64,000 nucleotides of DNA from Serratia symbiotica (GCF_000821185.2 NZ_CP050855.1:3100001-3164000); one strand, 5' to 3'; shown: positions 22,876 through 33,750, numbered from the stretch's first letter. Translations and numbers: made by a program. Notes: generated by a model from the sequence alone, not told the origin.

Positions 22876-23199
22876 TCAAACCAGCACCTTCAACCCATGC
22901 TTCTGCACCACAGTAAGCAGTTTCAGCGCCAGGCCACCAGGGCGCTTTACGCCGCTTTCCCATTTCTGCACCGTTGACACACTGGTATTCAGGTAGCTGG
23001 CAAAAACCGGCTGGCTGACGTTCAGCTTCTCGCGCAATGCCTTAATCTCAACAGGTTGCAGATTGTCCACATTATTAAGGCACGCTTTATCAAAGTTGCG
23101 CATCGTTTCCTGTGGGATAGCATCGACGCTGAATAATCCAGCAGCCGCGCTGTGGATGGCCTCAAATGCAGGACTCTTGAATTTACTTTTTACAGTCAT
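22876..23199 (-). CDS. higA: HigA-like antitoxin (XRE-family HTH)
   Basis: A 107-residue protein with a C-terminal Cro/CI-type HTH: KALREKLNVSQPVFASYLNTSVSTVQKWESGVKRP at about 58-92. It follows the toxin gene with a 17-bp overlap, the toxin-first order of HigBA-type modules. It should neutralise the toxin and repress the operon through the palindrome at 23557-23590. The frame is intact. The 200 bp between it and jetD (22675-22875) hold no gene I can see. Confidence 0.82.
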   Translation of the reverse strand: MTVKSKFKSPAFEAIHSAAAGLFSVDAIPQETMRNFDKACLNNVDNLQPVEIKALREKLNVSQPVFASYLNTSVSTVQKWESGVKRPGGLALKLLTVVQKHGLKVLV

Positions 23200-23542
23200 G
23201 GCAAATCTCCACCAATTCTTTACTCTTAATCAGTGCCGTAATCTTTTCATCAGCAAGGGCAGCGTAATGCTTTGCTAACTCGCGGAATCCGGCCAGTTCG
23301 CGATTATCAATGTTTGCCATATCCTGTTTGGCATACAGAAACGTGTAAAACCAGTGCTCCCCACCTTTCGCCAGGATAATGGCGCGATCGCGATTCTGGT
23401 TCAGCCGCTTCTTGTAAACTTCCCCACCGAGATCGTCAGCCTTACCTTGCATCGCCGCCTCAATAGCCTGGCATAACTCACTATCTTTAATTGCGTGCGA
23501 TTTAGCCGCCTTACTGAACCATTTAGTTTTGAATACTCGCAT
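23183..23542 (-). CDS. higB: HigB/RelE-like toxin (type II toxin-antitoxin)
   Basis: A 119-residue basic protein of the RelE-like HigB group. Features include the N-terminal FKTKWFSKAAKSHAI and the core KRLNQNRDRAIILAKGGEHWFYTFLYAKQDMANI, where a RelE-type mRNase fold is expected. It is encoded first and overlaps its antitoxin. Such toxins cleave translated mRNA. It sits between the SMC operon and the IS3 element and may help maintain the island. The frame appears intact. Confidence 0.8.
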   Translation of the reverse strand: MRVFKTKWFSKAAKSHAIKDSELCQAIEAAMQGKADDLGGEVYKKRLNQNRDRAIILAKGGEHWFYTFLYAKQDMANIDNRELAGFRELAKHYAALADEKITALIKSKELVEICHDCKK

Positions 23543-23556
23543 CAGGCTAACATCCT

Positions 23557-23590
23557 GTAACCTTAACTATAGCACCTGGTGCTAGGTTAC
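23557..23590 (-). promoter_or_regulatory. Palindromic operator of the HigBA-like module
   Basis: TAGCACC-T-GGTGCTA is a perfect 15-bp palindrome (23570-23584) flanked by GTAACC and GGTTAC in inverted orientation. It lies 15-50 bp upstream of the toxin ATG and overlaps a TATAGT hexamer on the minus strand. Autoregulation by the antitoxin is the likely role. Confidence 0.6.
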
Positions 23591-23644
23591 TCTCTTTTCT
23601 CACTAGTGCAAAGTACTTGAAGACGACATAATTTTGCCGTATTT

Positions 23645-23754
23645 TTAACCACGCATACCCGCTGTCAACGACAGCCAGCCAATGTTTCCAGTATCAGGAT
23701 GATACGAGTGACCTGTGAGAAACGCCTTCGGGTGGTCACGAGCCAAAGTCATAT
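23645..23754 (-). pseudogene. 3' scrap of an unrecognised gene cut by the IS element
   Basis: Outside the IS, an open minus-strand frame of about 35 codons (MTLARDHPKAFLTGHSYHPD, then GNIGWLSLTAGMRG) ends at a TAA. It reads like the end of a real protein, since it is dense in conserved-looking residues, but I do not recognise the family. It is not in frame with the interrupted gene on the other side of the IS. Confidence 0.35.
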
Positions 23755-24931
<1,177 letters not shown>

Positions 24932-24976
24932 TGAAGCACCTGTAATGTCCTGAGGTGAGCATATCACCTCTGTTCA

Positions 24977-25003
24977 GGTGGCCAAATTCAGTGTGCCACT
25001 ACA
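24977..25003. repeat. IS3-family right terminal inverted repeat
   Basis: On the minus strand it reads TGTAGTGGCACACTGAATTT then GGCCACC, matching the left end imperfectly. It lies upstream of OrfA. Confidence 0.85.
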
Positions 25004-25119
25004 CACCGATCGCTGCCGGTTTCGGTCAGCATTTTCTGCCGCCATGCCGAAGCAATCGCCCTCCGGTACAGCGCGGTGGTCATTTCTGCCGGAAAAATAG
25101 AAACCTGCGGCTGGTTCAT
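25004..25119 (-). pseudogene. 5' part of a satellite-prophage gene truncated by the IS
   Basis: From ATG 25119, preceded by a strong GGAGGCACCCA site and overlapping the previous gene's stop (ATGA), the frame reads MNQPQVSIFPAEMTTALYRR and AIASAWRQKMLTETGSDR, then runs into the IS after 38 codons. The family is unknown to me. The sequence beyond the other IS end does not continue it in frame, so the rest of the gene is missing rather than merely interrupted. Confidence 0.5.
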
Positions 25120-25400
25120 TGGGTGCCTCCTTCAATCAGTTCGCAACTGTGTGCAATATCCGTCAAATCTGCCCGCAGGTACTCCATCAGCGCGGCAATG
25201 CCTGGCGCACAGCCTGCATCCAGCGTTCCGCCCTGAGACGGGTATTCAGAAAAGAGAAGCTGGAGCATGTCGCAGGCATTTCTTGCGCGAGTCAGCTTTC
25301 CGAAACCGTCCTCTGACAATCCATAGGCAAAAGCACCGGTATTGTGTTTTTCAGGCAAAGTGTGGCCCTGAGCACTGTTGTGCCCGTTTGAAAAATTCAT
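25116..25400 (-). CDS. Small hypothetical protein, satellite-prophage cluster
   Basis: A 94-residue acidic protein with no signal peptide or membrane helix, and no motif I can name. The start at ATG 25400 has GGAG 10 nt upstream. It lies in a minus-strand run of small overlapping genes (Icd-like, 117-residue protein, this gene, truncated gene) typical of P4-like satellites. Its stop overlaps the next start by four bases, which supports it being a real gene. Confidence 0.6.
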   Translation of the reverse strand: MNFSNGHNSAQGHTLPEKHNTGAFAYGLSEDGFGKLTRARNACDMLQLLFSEYPSQGGTLDAGCAPGIAALMEYLRADLTDIAHSCELIEGGTQ

Positions 25401-25431
25401 CGTGGATTACTCCGTTTTCAGCGGTGTTTTG

Positions 25432-25785
25432 TCAGAGAAACTTTGAATAGTGACTGTCGTCAGGTTCAGCAGAACGCCGTATGCTGCGCTCCCGCCAACG
25501 GGTAAATACCACAGACGGATGTAGTGTCAGAGAGCCACTACCGCCCTTCGGAGCTGGCGAAGGTTTAAAGAGCGGCGCATCAAACAGGCGCGTATACCGC
25601 TGTTCAAACCATGCCAGAGGGCAGGAAGAAAGCTGGTTGTCGCTGTCATGACGTATCAGCACTTCACAGCTGAATTCAGGATTAACCAGCGCTACGGAGG
25701 GCGAGGCTTCAATTAATCGGATGATTGTGATGGTCCAGCCACGTTCATGCTGCCAGCGTTCGCCGGGTTGCGGATAATTACGCAT
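25432..25785 (-). CDS. Small hypothetical protein, satellite-prophage cluster
   Basis: A 117-residue protein. ATG 25785 follows a perfect GGAGGTGAAC site and overlaps the 3' end of the Icd-like gene by 8 bp. The N-terminal region RNYPQPGERWQHERGWTITII resembles short phage proteins of the DUF4222 kind, but I am not certain. The basic C-terminus (RWRERSIRRSAEPDD) has no recognised motif. A longer reading that starts 30 nt upstream is less likely. Confidence 0.6.
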   Translation of the reverse strand: MRNYPQPGERWQHERGWTITIIRLIEASPSVALVNPEFSCEVLIRHDSDNQLSSCPLAWFEQRYTRLFDAPLFKPSPAPKGGSGSLTLHPSVVFTRWRERSIRRSAEPDDSHYSKFL

Positions 25786-25954
25786 GTTCACCTCCGCAGG
25801 GAATGCGACCGGCAAAGCTCAGCACGTAGTCCGGGGCCAGTCTGCGCCGCGCTGAGCGCTCGTTATCTGCGGTGATCCTTAACATCACAGGACGGGCATT
25901 GCGTTGACTGCGGTTGATCGCAGCAAATAACCAGGTACACTTCTTTTTAGCCAT
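25778..25954 (-). CDS. Host cell-division inhibitor Icd-like protein
   Basis: A 58-residue protein: MAKKKCTWLFAAINRSQRNA at the N-terminus, then ARPVMLRITADNERSARRRL and YVLSFAGRIP. The pattern (A-RPV-LRITA-E--AR--LA--YVLSFAGRIP) is the one seen in Icd-like proteins of P1- and P4-type elements. The start at ATG 25954 has AGGAAACG upstream. A much longer in-frame reading up to 26515 crosses the operator region and has no support. Function is inferred from the family name; inhibition of division is not shown here. Confidence 0.65.
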   Translation of the reverse strand: MAKKKCTWLFAAINRSQRNARPVMLRITADNERSARRRLAPDYVLSFAGRIPCGGEHA

Positions 25955-26045
25955 CTTCGTTTCCTCATACAGCGGATTGGTCAGAGGCCCGGTTAGTGTT
26001 GCTGCACTGCCGGGCTTCGCCTTTTTCACCCTAGAACACTCAAGG

Positions 26046-26123
26046 TGTGGCCCACTATAAATATTAGGTGTGGCCCACGTCAATGCTTTTCTTTGTTCTT
26101 TTCCCGTGTATACTGTGGCCCAC
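26046..26123. promoter_or_regulatory. Three copies of a near-palindromic TGTGGCCCAC motif
   Basis: TGTGGCCCAC occurs at 26046-26055, 26069-26078 and 26114-26123, spaced 23 and 45 bp apart (one and about two units). The GTGGCCCAC core is almost its own reverse complement. The array lies between the minus-strand Icd-like gene and the plus-strand YlcI/YnfO-like gene, the last copy 21 bp before the latter's ATG. It is probably an operator set for a satellite regulator. Confidence 0.6.
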
Positions 26124-26144
26124 CAAACATACGGAGATTCAGTA

Positions 26145-26330
26145 ATGGCTACCGGTACAAAGAATGCTAAATCACAAGCCTTAAAGGCACGAGTGCCACA
26201 TGACGTAGTTGAAGCGATGGAAATGGTGAAAGAAGAGGACGAAAGTACGTCACAATTCATCATTACATCCATGCAAAGTGAGATCAAACGCCGCCAGCGC
26301 AGGAAAGTTAAGCCAGAGCAAGGAGGCTGA
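26145..26330 (+). CDS. YlcI/YnfO-like small prophage protein
   Basis: A 61-residue protein starting MATGTKNAKSQALKARVPHD, followed by VVEAMEMVKEEDESTSQFIITSMQSEIKRR. The layout of a short basic strand followed by two helices fits a ribbon-helix-helix DNA-binding protein, and YlcI/YnfO-type phage proteins look like this. ATG 26145 has ACGGAG upstream; an earlier in-frame ATG at 26070 would overlap the operator repeats. It is the only plus-strand gene in the cluster and could be the repressor acting on the TGTGGCCCAC sites. Confidence 0.6.
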   Translation: MATGTKNAKSQALKARVPHDVVEAMEMVKEEDESTSQFIITSMQSEIKRRQRRKVKPEQGG

Positions 26331-26426
26331 ATAGAGAAGCTAACAGACGTTCTCTCAGGCTCCATGCTAATTTCAGTAAGCGACAATATTTTTAAGCCCA
26401 CAAACTCAATATGTCGGGCTTTTTTA

Positions 26427-26657
26427 TTAGTGATTTTCATGCCGTTCACCACGAGAGGCATATATTTGCTCTTGAATCCAGTGATCGACTTCGCTTTCAA
26501 CAAATGAAATTGCACGAGTTCCTATTTTTACTGGGCGGGGAAATGTATTATTTGAAAGCTGTTTGTAAAGCCATGCCTTGCTACGCTGAACGCGTCTTAA
26601 CACCTCTTTTGCTGAAATAAGAGTCTGATTATCTGAAAGGTTGTTTGCATATTCCAT
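26427..26657 (-). CDS. AlpA-family regulator / excisionase
   Basis: A 76-residue protein with an AlpA-type winged HTH: TLISAKEVLRRVQRSKAWLYKQ, then FPRPVKIGTRAISFVESEVDHWI. AlpA proteins regulate or assist integrase in P4-like elements. I chose ATG 26657 (MEYANNLSDNQ), preceded by ACGGAGTAACAAG, over an in-frame start 45 nt upstream. It lies in the same direction as the integrase, separated by one hypothetical gene. The frame is intact. Confidence 0.82.
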   Translation of the reverse strand: MEYANNLSDNQTLISAKEVLRRVQRSKAWLYKQLSNNTFPRPVKIGTRAISFVESEVDHWIQEQIYASRGERHENH

Positions 26658-27026
26658 CTTGTTACTCCGTGTTCTACTTAAGTTCACGGTGACTTTAAAC
26701 ACTGAAAAAAAGTGATTCTAGTGATAATGGAATCTATTAATACAAACGCTGATTCTATTGAAACGTGATAGTTTCTACTGAAAAAAGAAATAATGTTCAT
26801 ATGAAAGAACACGAGAAGAGGAAAACGCACAACAAAATAAAATCAATAAAATTCATATAGATAGCATTGCAGCACAAACAAATCATACGTTAGAAGGTAT
26901 TATTGCGTTTTATCGATTCATATTACTCAGGGATTACCACAGTATTACACTGTATTACCCCCTATAGCCCCTTAGAGCCTCTTGTAGCCCCTTCTAATGA
27001 GAGATATACAGATAGTAATAATAAAT
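26658..27026. other. AT-rich 369-bp gap in the satellite with phased repeats
   Basis: No open gene. The left half is very AT-rich and contains several GATTCTA/GGAATCTA-like words. The right part holds four ATTAC direct repeats (26922-26958) and two TAGCCCCTT words (about 26964 and 26984). The region is probably regulatory or a binding site for the satellite's proteins. Confidence 0.45.
26922..26958. repeat. Four helically phased ATTAC direct repeats
   Basis: ATTAC occurs at 26922, 26933, 26944 and 26954, i.e. 11, 11 and 10 bp apart, so all lie on the same face of the helix. Such arrays are typical of binding sites for excisionase, AlpA-like or replication proteins. The binding protein is unknown. 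Confidence 0.5.
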
Positions 27027-27665
27027 TCACTCTCCGTATTTTATAATGTCTTTCCCCAGCTTTATTTTCTTATAGAACGTAGCTTTTTTAACTCCTTTCA
27101 ATAGAATCTCATTCTCATTACAAAAAGAAACAATATCATTATATATAACACTATTATCGCTATAATTTCCCTTTCCATGTTTCTTAAGCAACTCAATTAG
27201 TAAGTAAATTAATTTACAACTATAATTATCCTCATCATCTTTTCTGTACTGCCCTCTGCCATTACTCCTTAACTTTTTACCAACTTCATATAATTCACTT
27301 CCTCCTAGCATCATTAAAATATCGCCCCAATCTTTATTTTTTACTTGTTGTTGCAATGCGTTCTCAATTCTTTCCTTAATTTCAGGAGGTACAATATCTT
27401 CCCTCTGAAAGATATAAGCGGCAGTTAATACTAAATTCGCCTCCACTTTTTGCGTGGCGGATATGTTTTTATATTCATTAATCAATTGTAGATTTCTGGT
27501 TATTGCCTTTCTTAACCGAATAACCTCTTTTAATTGAATATCAGTCAATTCATCATTTTCGTTATCATAGTCAAAACCATTCATAGCAAGCGCCACTTCG
27601 TGCGGCGTAATGTACGTTAACCTATTAAAATAAAACAAATTATTATCAGATTGAGTGTTATTCAT
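27027..27665 (-). CDS. Hypothetical protein of the leuX island
   Basis: A 212-residue, highly charged, AT-rich gene product with no signal peptide or membrane helix and no motif I recognise. The start at ATG 27665 follows GAGGAGAG. The C-terminal half (residues about 140-205) is rich in Lys and Tyr. It lies 30 bp after the integrase gene on the same strand, so it may be cotranscribed. Its base composition is visibly poorer in G+C than the core genes, suggesting transfer with the island. Confidence 0.6.
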   Translation of the reverse strand: MNNTQSDNNLFYFNRLTYITPHEVALAMNGFDYDNENDELTDIQLKEVIRLRKAITRNLQLINEYKNISATQKVEANLVLTAAYIFQREDIVPPEIKERIENALQQQVKNKDWGDILMMLGGSELYEVGKKLRSNGRGQYRKDDEDNYSCKLIYLLIELLKKHGKGNYSDNSVIYNDIVSFCNENEILLKGVKKATFYKKIKLGKDIIKYGE

Positions 27666-27695
27666 TTGAATCTCTCCTCAGTACCACAATGGTAA

Positions 27696-28958
27696 TTATT
27701 TTCCATGCACACGCGCAAAATCATATGGTGTGATAGATCCATTCTTGTTAGCATCAATGTAATCAGCCCACCATTGCAGCATTAATCTTCTTTCTTCAAG
27801 ATATTCAGAAGTATGCATATATGAACCTTTCACGTTTTTTCGTTCAACGTGACTTAGCTGTCTTTCAATGGCATCATCATTCCATAGTTTCGACTCACTT
27901 AGCGCACCACGCGCCATAGTTCTAAAACCATGCCCACATACTTCTGTCTTCGTATCATATCCCATTACACGTAAGGCGCTATTTACAGTATTTTCACTCA
28001 TTACTTTTTTAGGATCATGAACGCTGGGAAATATAACCTCGCCTTTACCGCTCAAGGCATGTAAACGTTTAAAAATATCAAATGCTTGTTTGCTAAGCGG
28101 AACAATATGTTCAGTTTTCATCTTCATCCCACGCTCAGAGTGTTTTACGCCGGGAATAGGTTTACGAATTCCGGGTATCGTCCACTCGCTTCGTTCAAAG
28201 TTAACCTCACTCCAGCGAGCAAAACGCATCTCACTTGAACGAATAAATGTGAGTAGCGTTAATTCAACGGCAAGCCGTGTCATTAGTCGCCCTTTATAGC
28301 GTGATAGTCTTTCAAGAAACTCAGGGATTCTTTTTGGGGGTAGTGCTGGGTGATGGGTTGCCTTAACGCTTAAAAGCGCTCCAGCCATATCACTGGCAGG
28401 ATTTGATTCAAGAAGGTCATTCTGCACACCGAAACGCATAATTGCGGTTACGCGCTGCATCAGTCGCTGCGCAACATCATGTTTACCTGCCGCATCAACA
28501 GCTTTGATCGGATTGAGAAGCTGGCTGGTTCTCAACGTTCTGGCGTCAATTTGACCTATCGAGGGGAAAATATACTGCTCAAGCGTCAGCAGAACGCGAC
28601 GGCTATGATCTTCGCTCCAAGTTAGGTTACTTGCGTGCCATTGCCTTGTGATAGTTTCAAATAAATATGCCCCCTCAATTTCAGCTTGTGCCCCCTTTTG
28701 CTCAGCTTTGGGGTCAATGCCCTGAGACAACAATTTCTTTGCTGCATCACGCTTACCCCGAGCCTCAGCCAAAGTGATCGTCGGGTATACACCAAAAGCG
28801 AGCCGATCTTCCTTTTTGTCAGATGGGCGGCGATATTTCATGCGCCAATACTTGGAACCTTTTGGGGAGACTTCAAGATACAAGCCGCCTCCATCAGCCA
28901 TTTTATAGGCTTTCTCTTTCGGCTTTGCGGTCTCTATCTGGCGAGCATTGAGTTTCAT
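27696..28958 (-). CDS. P4-type tyrosine integrase
   Basis: Site-specific recombinase of 420 residues. The N-terminus (MKLNARQIETAKPKEKAYKM, ADGGGLYLEV) is the usual P4-integrase arm-binding domain. The catalytic core has Arg in FIRSSEMRFARW, the His-x-x-Arg box CGHGFRTMARG, LSHVERKNVKG, and the nucleophilic Tyr in GSYMHTSEY. I chose ATG 28958, since longer in-frame starts run toward the attachment site. The gene lies about 165 bp from the 3' end of leuX and points away from it, the normal arrangement for an element integrated at that tRNA. It looks intact. Confidence 0.92.
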   Translation of the reverse strand: MKLNARQIETAKPKEKAYKMADGGGLYLEVSPKGSKYWRMKYRRPSDKKEDRLAFGVYPTITLAEARGKRDAAKKLLSQGIDPKAEQKGAQAEIEGAYLFETITRQWHASNLTWSEDHSRRVLLTLEQYIFPSIGQIDARTLRTSQLLNPIKAVDAAGKHDVAQRLMQRVTAIMRFGVQNDLLESNPASDMAGALLSVKATHHPALPPKRIPEFLERLSRYKGRLMTRLAVELTLLTFIRSSEMRFARWSEVNFERSEWTIPGIRKPIPGVKHSERGMKMKTEHIVPLSKQAFDIFKRLHALSGKGEVIFPSVHDPKKVMSENTVNSALRVMGYDTKTEVCGHGFRTMARGALSESKLWNDDAIERQLSHVERKNVKGSYMHTSEYLEERRLMLQWWADYIDANKNGSITPYDFARVHGK

Positions 28959-29122
28959 TTTGGGGGCACAAATCCTGATCGAATTGACATGCCCCCGATT
29001 ATGCCCCCAAAAGAGGGTAGACCACAAGAGACCAACAAAGACCATGAAATACGGTAACCTGCTTGTTTTTAAGGATTTTTTCTGGATTTGTAGACTTCAG
29101 GAAACGTCAAAAGAAGTGTTAA

Positions 29123-29207
29123 TGGTGCCGAAGGCCGGACTCGAACCGGCACGTATTTCTACGGTTGATTTTGAATCAACTGCGTCTACCGATTTCGCCA
29201 CTTCGGC
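29123..29207 (-). tRNA. leuX: tRNA-Leu (CAA anticodon), integration site of the island
   Basis: Minus-strand cloverleaf of 85 nt: acceptor GCCGAAG/CTTCGGC, D-arm with AAATCGGTAGACGC, anticodon stem GTTGA/TCAAC with loop TTCAAAA (anticodon CAA), long leucine-type variable arm, T-loop GGTTCGAGTCC and an encoded CCA. This is the leuX isoacceptor, a common target of P4-type integrases. The 3' end faces the integrase, so the attachment core should lie within it. I found no second copy of the tRNA 3' end to mark the far island border. Confidence 0.95.
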
Positions 29208-29235
29208 ACTGAAGTAGTATGCGGAAAACGGGTGC

Positions 29236-29263
29236 ATTATACCTTCCCGCGATCCGGGCGCAA
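29236..29263 (-). promoter_or_regulatory. leuX promoter
   Basis: Minus strand: TTGCGC, 16-nt spacer, TATAAT, then a GCACCC discriminator, about 30 bp upstream of the tRNA 5' end. Confidence 0.7.
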
Positions 29264-29783
29264 CACTTATCCGTTGTTCAATGAGTTAAGTGTTGAAAAA
29301 AACGTCGGCAAGTTCACTTTGGCACTCTGCTGTCAGCAACACGATGACAAAGGCACCCTGTTATCCCCATTCACTGCCCAAAATCGTGATGGGAGGCGAT
29401 TTTCGTGGTCCCCTACCATGCCCTTTGCTATTTTCTGTATGGCGGTCAGCGCACCTTATCCTAAATGCAAGATAACGCACAGACTCCCAGGGTAAGGCCG
29501 ATCGCTTTCCCTACCCAATTTAGCCCCAGTTCTTGATGGGATAGCCTTTGCGATCAGTTGCTGGCGTCACCAACCGAGGATGATGCCTATTAGGTTCCGG
29601 TTTGTCAGGGCACAGTTATGATCCACACTTTCTTCAAGCACCCACTCACCAAAAGACCTTTGCGATTCATTAGTCCTTCGCCACCGTCAGGCTAATCGGG
29701 TATCTCTCCAACGCAATTGGGCTGGCAAACACCACAAGAAGGCACAGCCCAACACACCTTCCCCTTCTTCGTCTGTAGCGCCG
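29264..29783. other. 520-bp gap between leuX and lptG
   Basis: I see no gene, RNA or clear terminator here. Short open frames lack ribosome-binding sites and family resemblance. It may be eroded coding DNA. Confidence 0.4.
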
Positions 29784-30854
29784 CTACTTGCGTTTCAGCA
29801 GCATATACATGCTGATCAGTAGGAACATCATGCTAGGCAGCAGTGCGCCCAGCACCGGCGGCATGTTGTACACTAGGCTAAGTTGGCCGAAGATCTGATC
29901 CAACACATAGAACAAGAAACCAAAGCTGATACCAGTCACCACGCGGATGCCCATTGGCGCGCTACGCAGCGGGCCAAAGATGAACGATAGTGCCATCAGC
30001 ATCATCACCGCCACGGAAAGCGGCGAGAAGATTTTGTTCCACATGTTCAGTTGGTAGCGGTTGGCTTCCTGGCCGCTCTGCTTCAGGTACTTCACGTAGT
30101 TGTGTAGCCCCTTGATGGAGAGCGAGGTGGGATCCAGAGCCACTACCCCCAGTTTCTCTGGGGTTAAATTGGTTTTCCATTCACCGGTCAGCGTCTGAGT
30201 GCCGGTCACCTGCTCCTCGTTGGTCAAATCGGAGGTATCCACCTGCGAAAGCTTCCACACGCCGTCTTCAAAGCTGGCGGTAGCCGCGTAGCGTACTGTT
30301 TCCAGCCTGCGCCGGTCGTTGAAGTGGTAGATGTTCACGCCAGCAAGCTCTTTCTCGCCGGAAACGCGTTCAATGTAGATAAAATCGTTACCATCTTTCG
30401 CCCACAGCCCGCTCTTGGTGGAAAGCAACGAACCACCGTACATCTGTTGCGCCCGGAAATCGTGCGCCATTTGGTCGCCCTGCGGTGCCACCCATTCGCC
30501 GATCGCCATGGTCAGCACTACCAGCGGGATAGCGGTTTTCATCACTGAGCCGGCGATCTGCATACGGGTAAAACCAGAAGCCTGCATCACCACCAGTTCA
30601 CTGCGCGTCGCCAACTGACCCAGGCCAAGCAGCGCGCCCAGCAGCGCCGCCATTGGGAAGAAAATCTCAATGTCTTTCGGCACGCTGAGCAGGGTAAACA
30701 TCCCCGCGCCCAGTACCGTATAGTCGCCTTGCCCTACTCTGCGCAGTTGGTCAACAAATTTGATGATGCCAGACAGCGACACCAGCATGAATAACGTCAT
30801 GATGATGGTGTTGAAAATCGTTTTACCGATATATCGATCCAGTACACCAAACAT
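29784..30854 (-). CDS. lptG: LPS export permease LptG
   Basis: Inner-membrane subunit of the LptB2FG transporter that extracts LPS from the inner membrane for export. It is 356 residues: three N-terminal membrane helices, a periplasmic beta-jellyroll region (about 130-265) and three C-terminal helices. The N-terminus MFGVLDRYIGKTIF and the coupling segment RSELVVMQASGFTRMQI are typical. I chose ATG 30854, overlapping the lptF stop (ATGA); a longer frame from 30908 lies inside lptF. The gene is essential and intact. Confidence 0.96.
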   Translation of the reverse strand: MFGVLDRYIGKTIFNTIIMTLFMLVSLSGIIKFVDQLRRVGQGDYTVLGAGMFTLLSVPKDIEIFFPMAALLGALLGLGQLATRSELVVMQASGFTRMQIAGSVMKTAIPLVVLTMAIGEWVAPQGDQMAHDFRAQQMYGGSLLSTKSGLWAKDGNDFIYIERVSGEKELAGVNIYHFNDRRRLETVRYAATASFEDGVWKLSQVDTSDLTNEEQVTGTQTLTGEWKTNLTPEKLGVVALDPTSLSIKGLHNYVKYLKQSGQEANRYQLNMWNKIFSPLSVAVMMLMALSFIFGPLRSAPMGIRVVTGISFGFLFYVLDQIFGQLSLVYNMPPVLGALLPSMMFLLISMYMLLKRK

Positions 30855-31948
30855 CAGGCTGCTCCTCTCAGGCGTGCACGCAGCTTGCGCATCGGCACGG
30901 TATCCCACAAATTCAATGCCAGCGCGATGGCAAAGTAGGCAACGTTAACCCCCCACAGCCAGATAATCGGGTCCAGCTTGCCCTTGCCAGCATTGGAACG
31001 CAGCGCAGTTTGCAGTAGGAAGAAAATTAAATACAGCAGGATGGCCGGCAGCATGCTCAGTACACGGCCCTGTCGCGGGTTTACCACACTGAGCGGTACT
31101 ACCAGCAGCGCCATCAGCACCACGGAGACCACCAGCGTCAGACGCCAGTGTAATTCGGCGCGCGCATCCGGATCGTCAGACTGCCACAGGGTTTTCATCG
31201 ACATCTGTTCAGACTGGGTGTTATTCACCGCTACCGCCCTATGTCCAATCACTGCCTTGTAATTATTGAAATCAGTAATGCGGAAATCACGCAGCAGTGC
31301 GGTGCCCTCGAAGCGGGTGCCCTTGTCGAGCGTCACCACCTGCGACCCATCCTTCTGTGGGTTGATGTTGCCGTGTTCGGCTACTACCACGGAAGGGCGC
31401 TGAGTACCGTTCGTCCTCAGTTGCGCCAGGAACACGTTGTTGAAGGTGCTGCCGTTCACGTTGCCGATGAATACCACCGCATTGCCGTCCTGCGAGGGCT
31501 TGAACTGTCCTTCTACCAGCCCGGCAATGCTTGGGTTAGCCTTCGCTTCGCTCACCACCACGTCTTGGTAGCTAGAGGCTATGGGGTTGGCCCAGAACAC
31601 GTTCACCGCAGCCACAGCAGAAGTGAGGATCGCCAGTATCATCGCGGCGATAATCAAAGTACGTTTGCCCAACCCGCAAGCATGCATAACGGTGATTTCG
31701 CTTTCGGTATACAACCGCCCAAAGGTCATCAACAGGCCAAGAAACAAACTTAAGGGAAGAATTAGCTGCGCCATCTTCGGCACACCCAATAACAACAGAG
31801 AAAGTACTAAGTTTGTTGGAACATCGCCATCTACCACATCGCCTAGTACCCTCACCAGGTTCTGACAAAAGAAGATCAGAAGCAAGATGAACAGAATGGC
31901 GATTTGGCTCTTTAGCGTTTCCCGAACCAGATATCTTATGATGATCAC
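30854..31948 (-). CDS. lptF: LPS export permease LptF
   Basis: Partner of LptG in the LptB2FG complex, 364 residues (E. coli 366). It begins VIIIRYLVRETLKSQIAILF, with three helices on each side of a periplasmic domain. The ESEITVMHACGLGKRTL coupling helix contacts LptB. I chose GTG 31948, which matches the family N-terminus; the longer reading from 32044 adds 32 residues without family support. The weak start context is the only uncertainty. It is divergent from pepA across about 290 bp with promoter-like DNA in both directions. Confidence 0.93.
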   Translation of the reverse strand: MIIIRYLVRETLKSQIAILFILLLIFFCQNLVRVLGDVVDGDVPTNLVLSLLLLGVPKMAQLILPLSLFLGLLMTFGRLYTESEITVMHACGLGKRTLIIAAMILAILTSAVAAVNVFWANPIASSYQDVVVSEAKANPSIAGLVEGQFKPSQDGNAVVFIGNVNGSTFNNVFLAQLRTNGTQRPSVVVAEHGNINPQKDGSQVVTLDKGTRFEGTALLRDFRITDFNNYKAVIGHRAVAVNNTQSEQMSMKTLWQSDDPDARAELHWRLTLVVSVVLMALLVVPLSVVNPRQGRVLSMLPAILLYLIFFLLQTALRSNAGKGKLDPIIWLWGVNVAYFAIALALNLWDTVPMRKLRARLRGAA

Positions 31949-32220
31949 GCTTATTACGCCTGTGAAAACTTGTCTTTTTGCAGGAAAATCGATAGCTTCA
32001 TCGTTAATCTGCCATTTATTCTCATCATAATGGCAACCTTTCACAGCTAAAATAGTATTACAACATCAAGCCGTTTGGGTGTCCTATAGAAGCTTACTTA
32101 TAGTCGTCGCCAAAATAGAGCAGTTTATACCGTCCAGGTTAACATAGTAATTAACACAATATGGCGGGAGATTGTTACGGAACGGGTCATTCTAGCCGTA
32201 GCTTTTGCCTTTGTCTTTAA

Positions 32221-33747
<1,527 letters not shown>

Positions 33748-33750
33748 AAT

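Noticed and set aside
25778..26515. A 245-codon minus-strand frame reaching back from the Icd-like gene
   Set aside because: Its front part crosses the TGTGGCCCAC repeats and a plus-strand gene; only the last 58 codons look real, with their own ribosome-binding site.
29100..29130. Direct repeat of the leuX 3' end to mark the far island border
   Set aside because: I looked for the TGCCGAAGGCCGGACTCGAA word through 13900-27000 and saw no second copy; the border may be eroded or use a shorter core.
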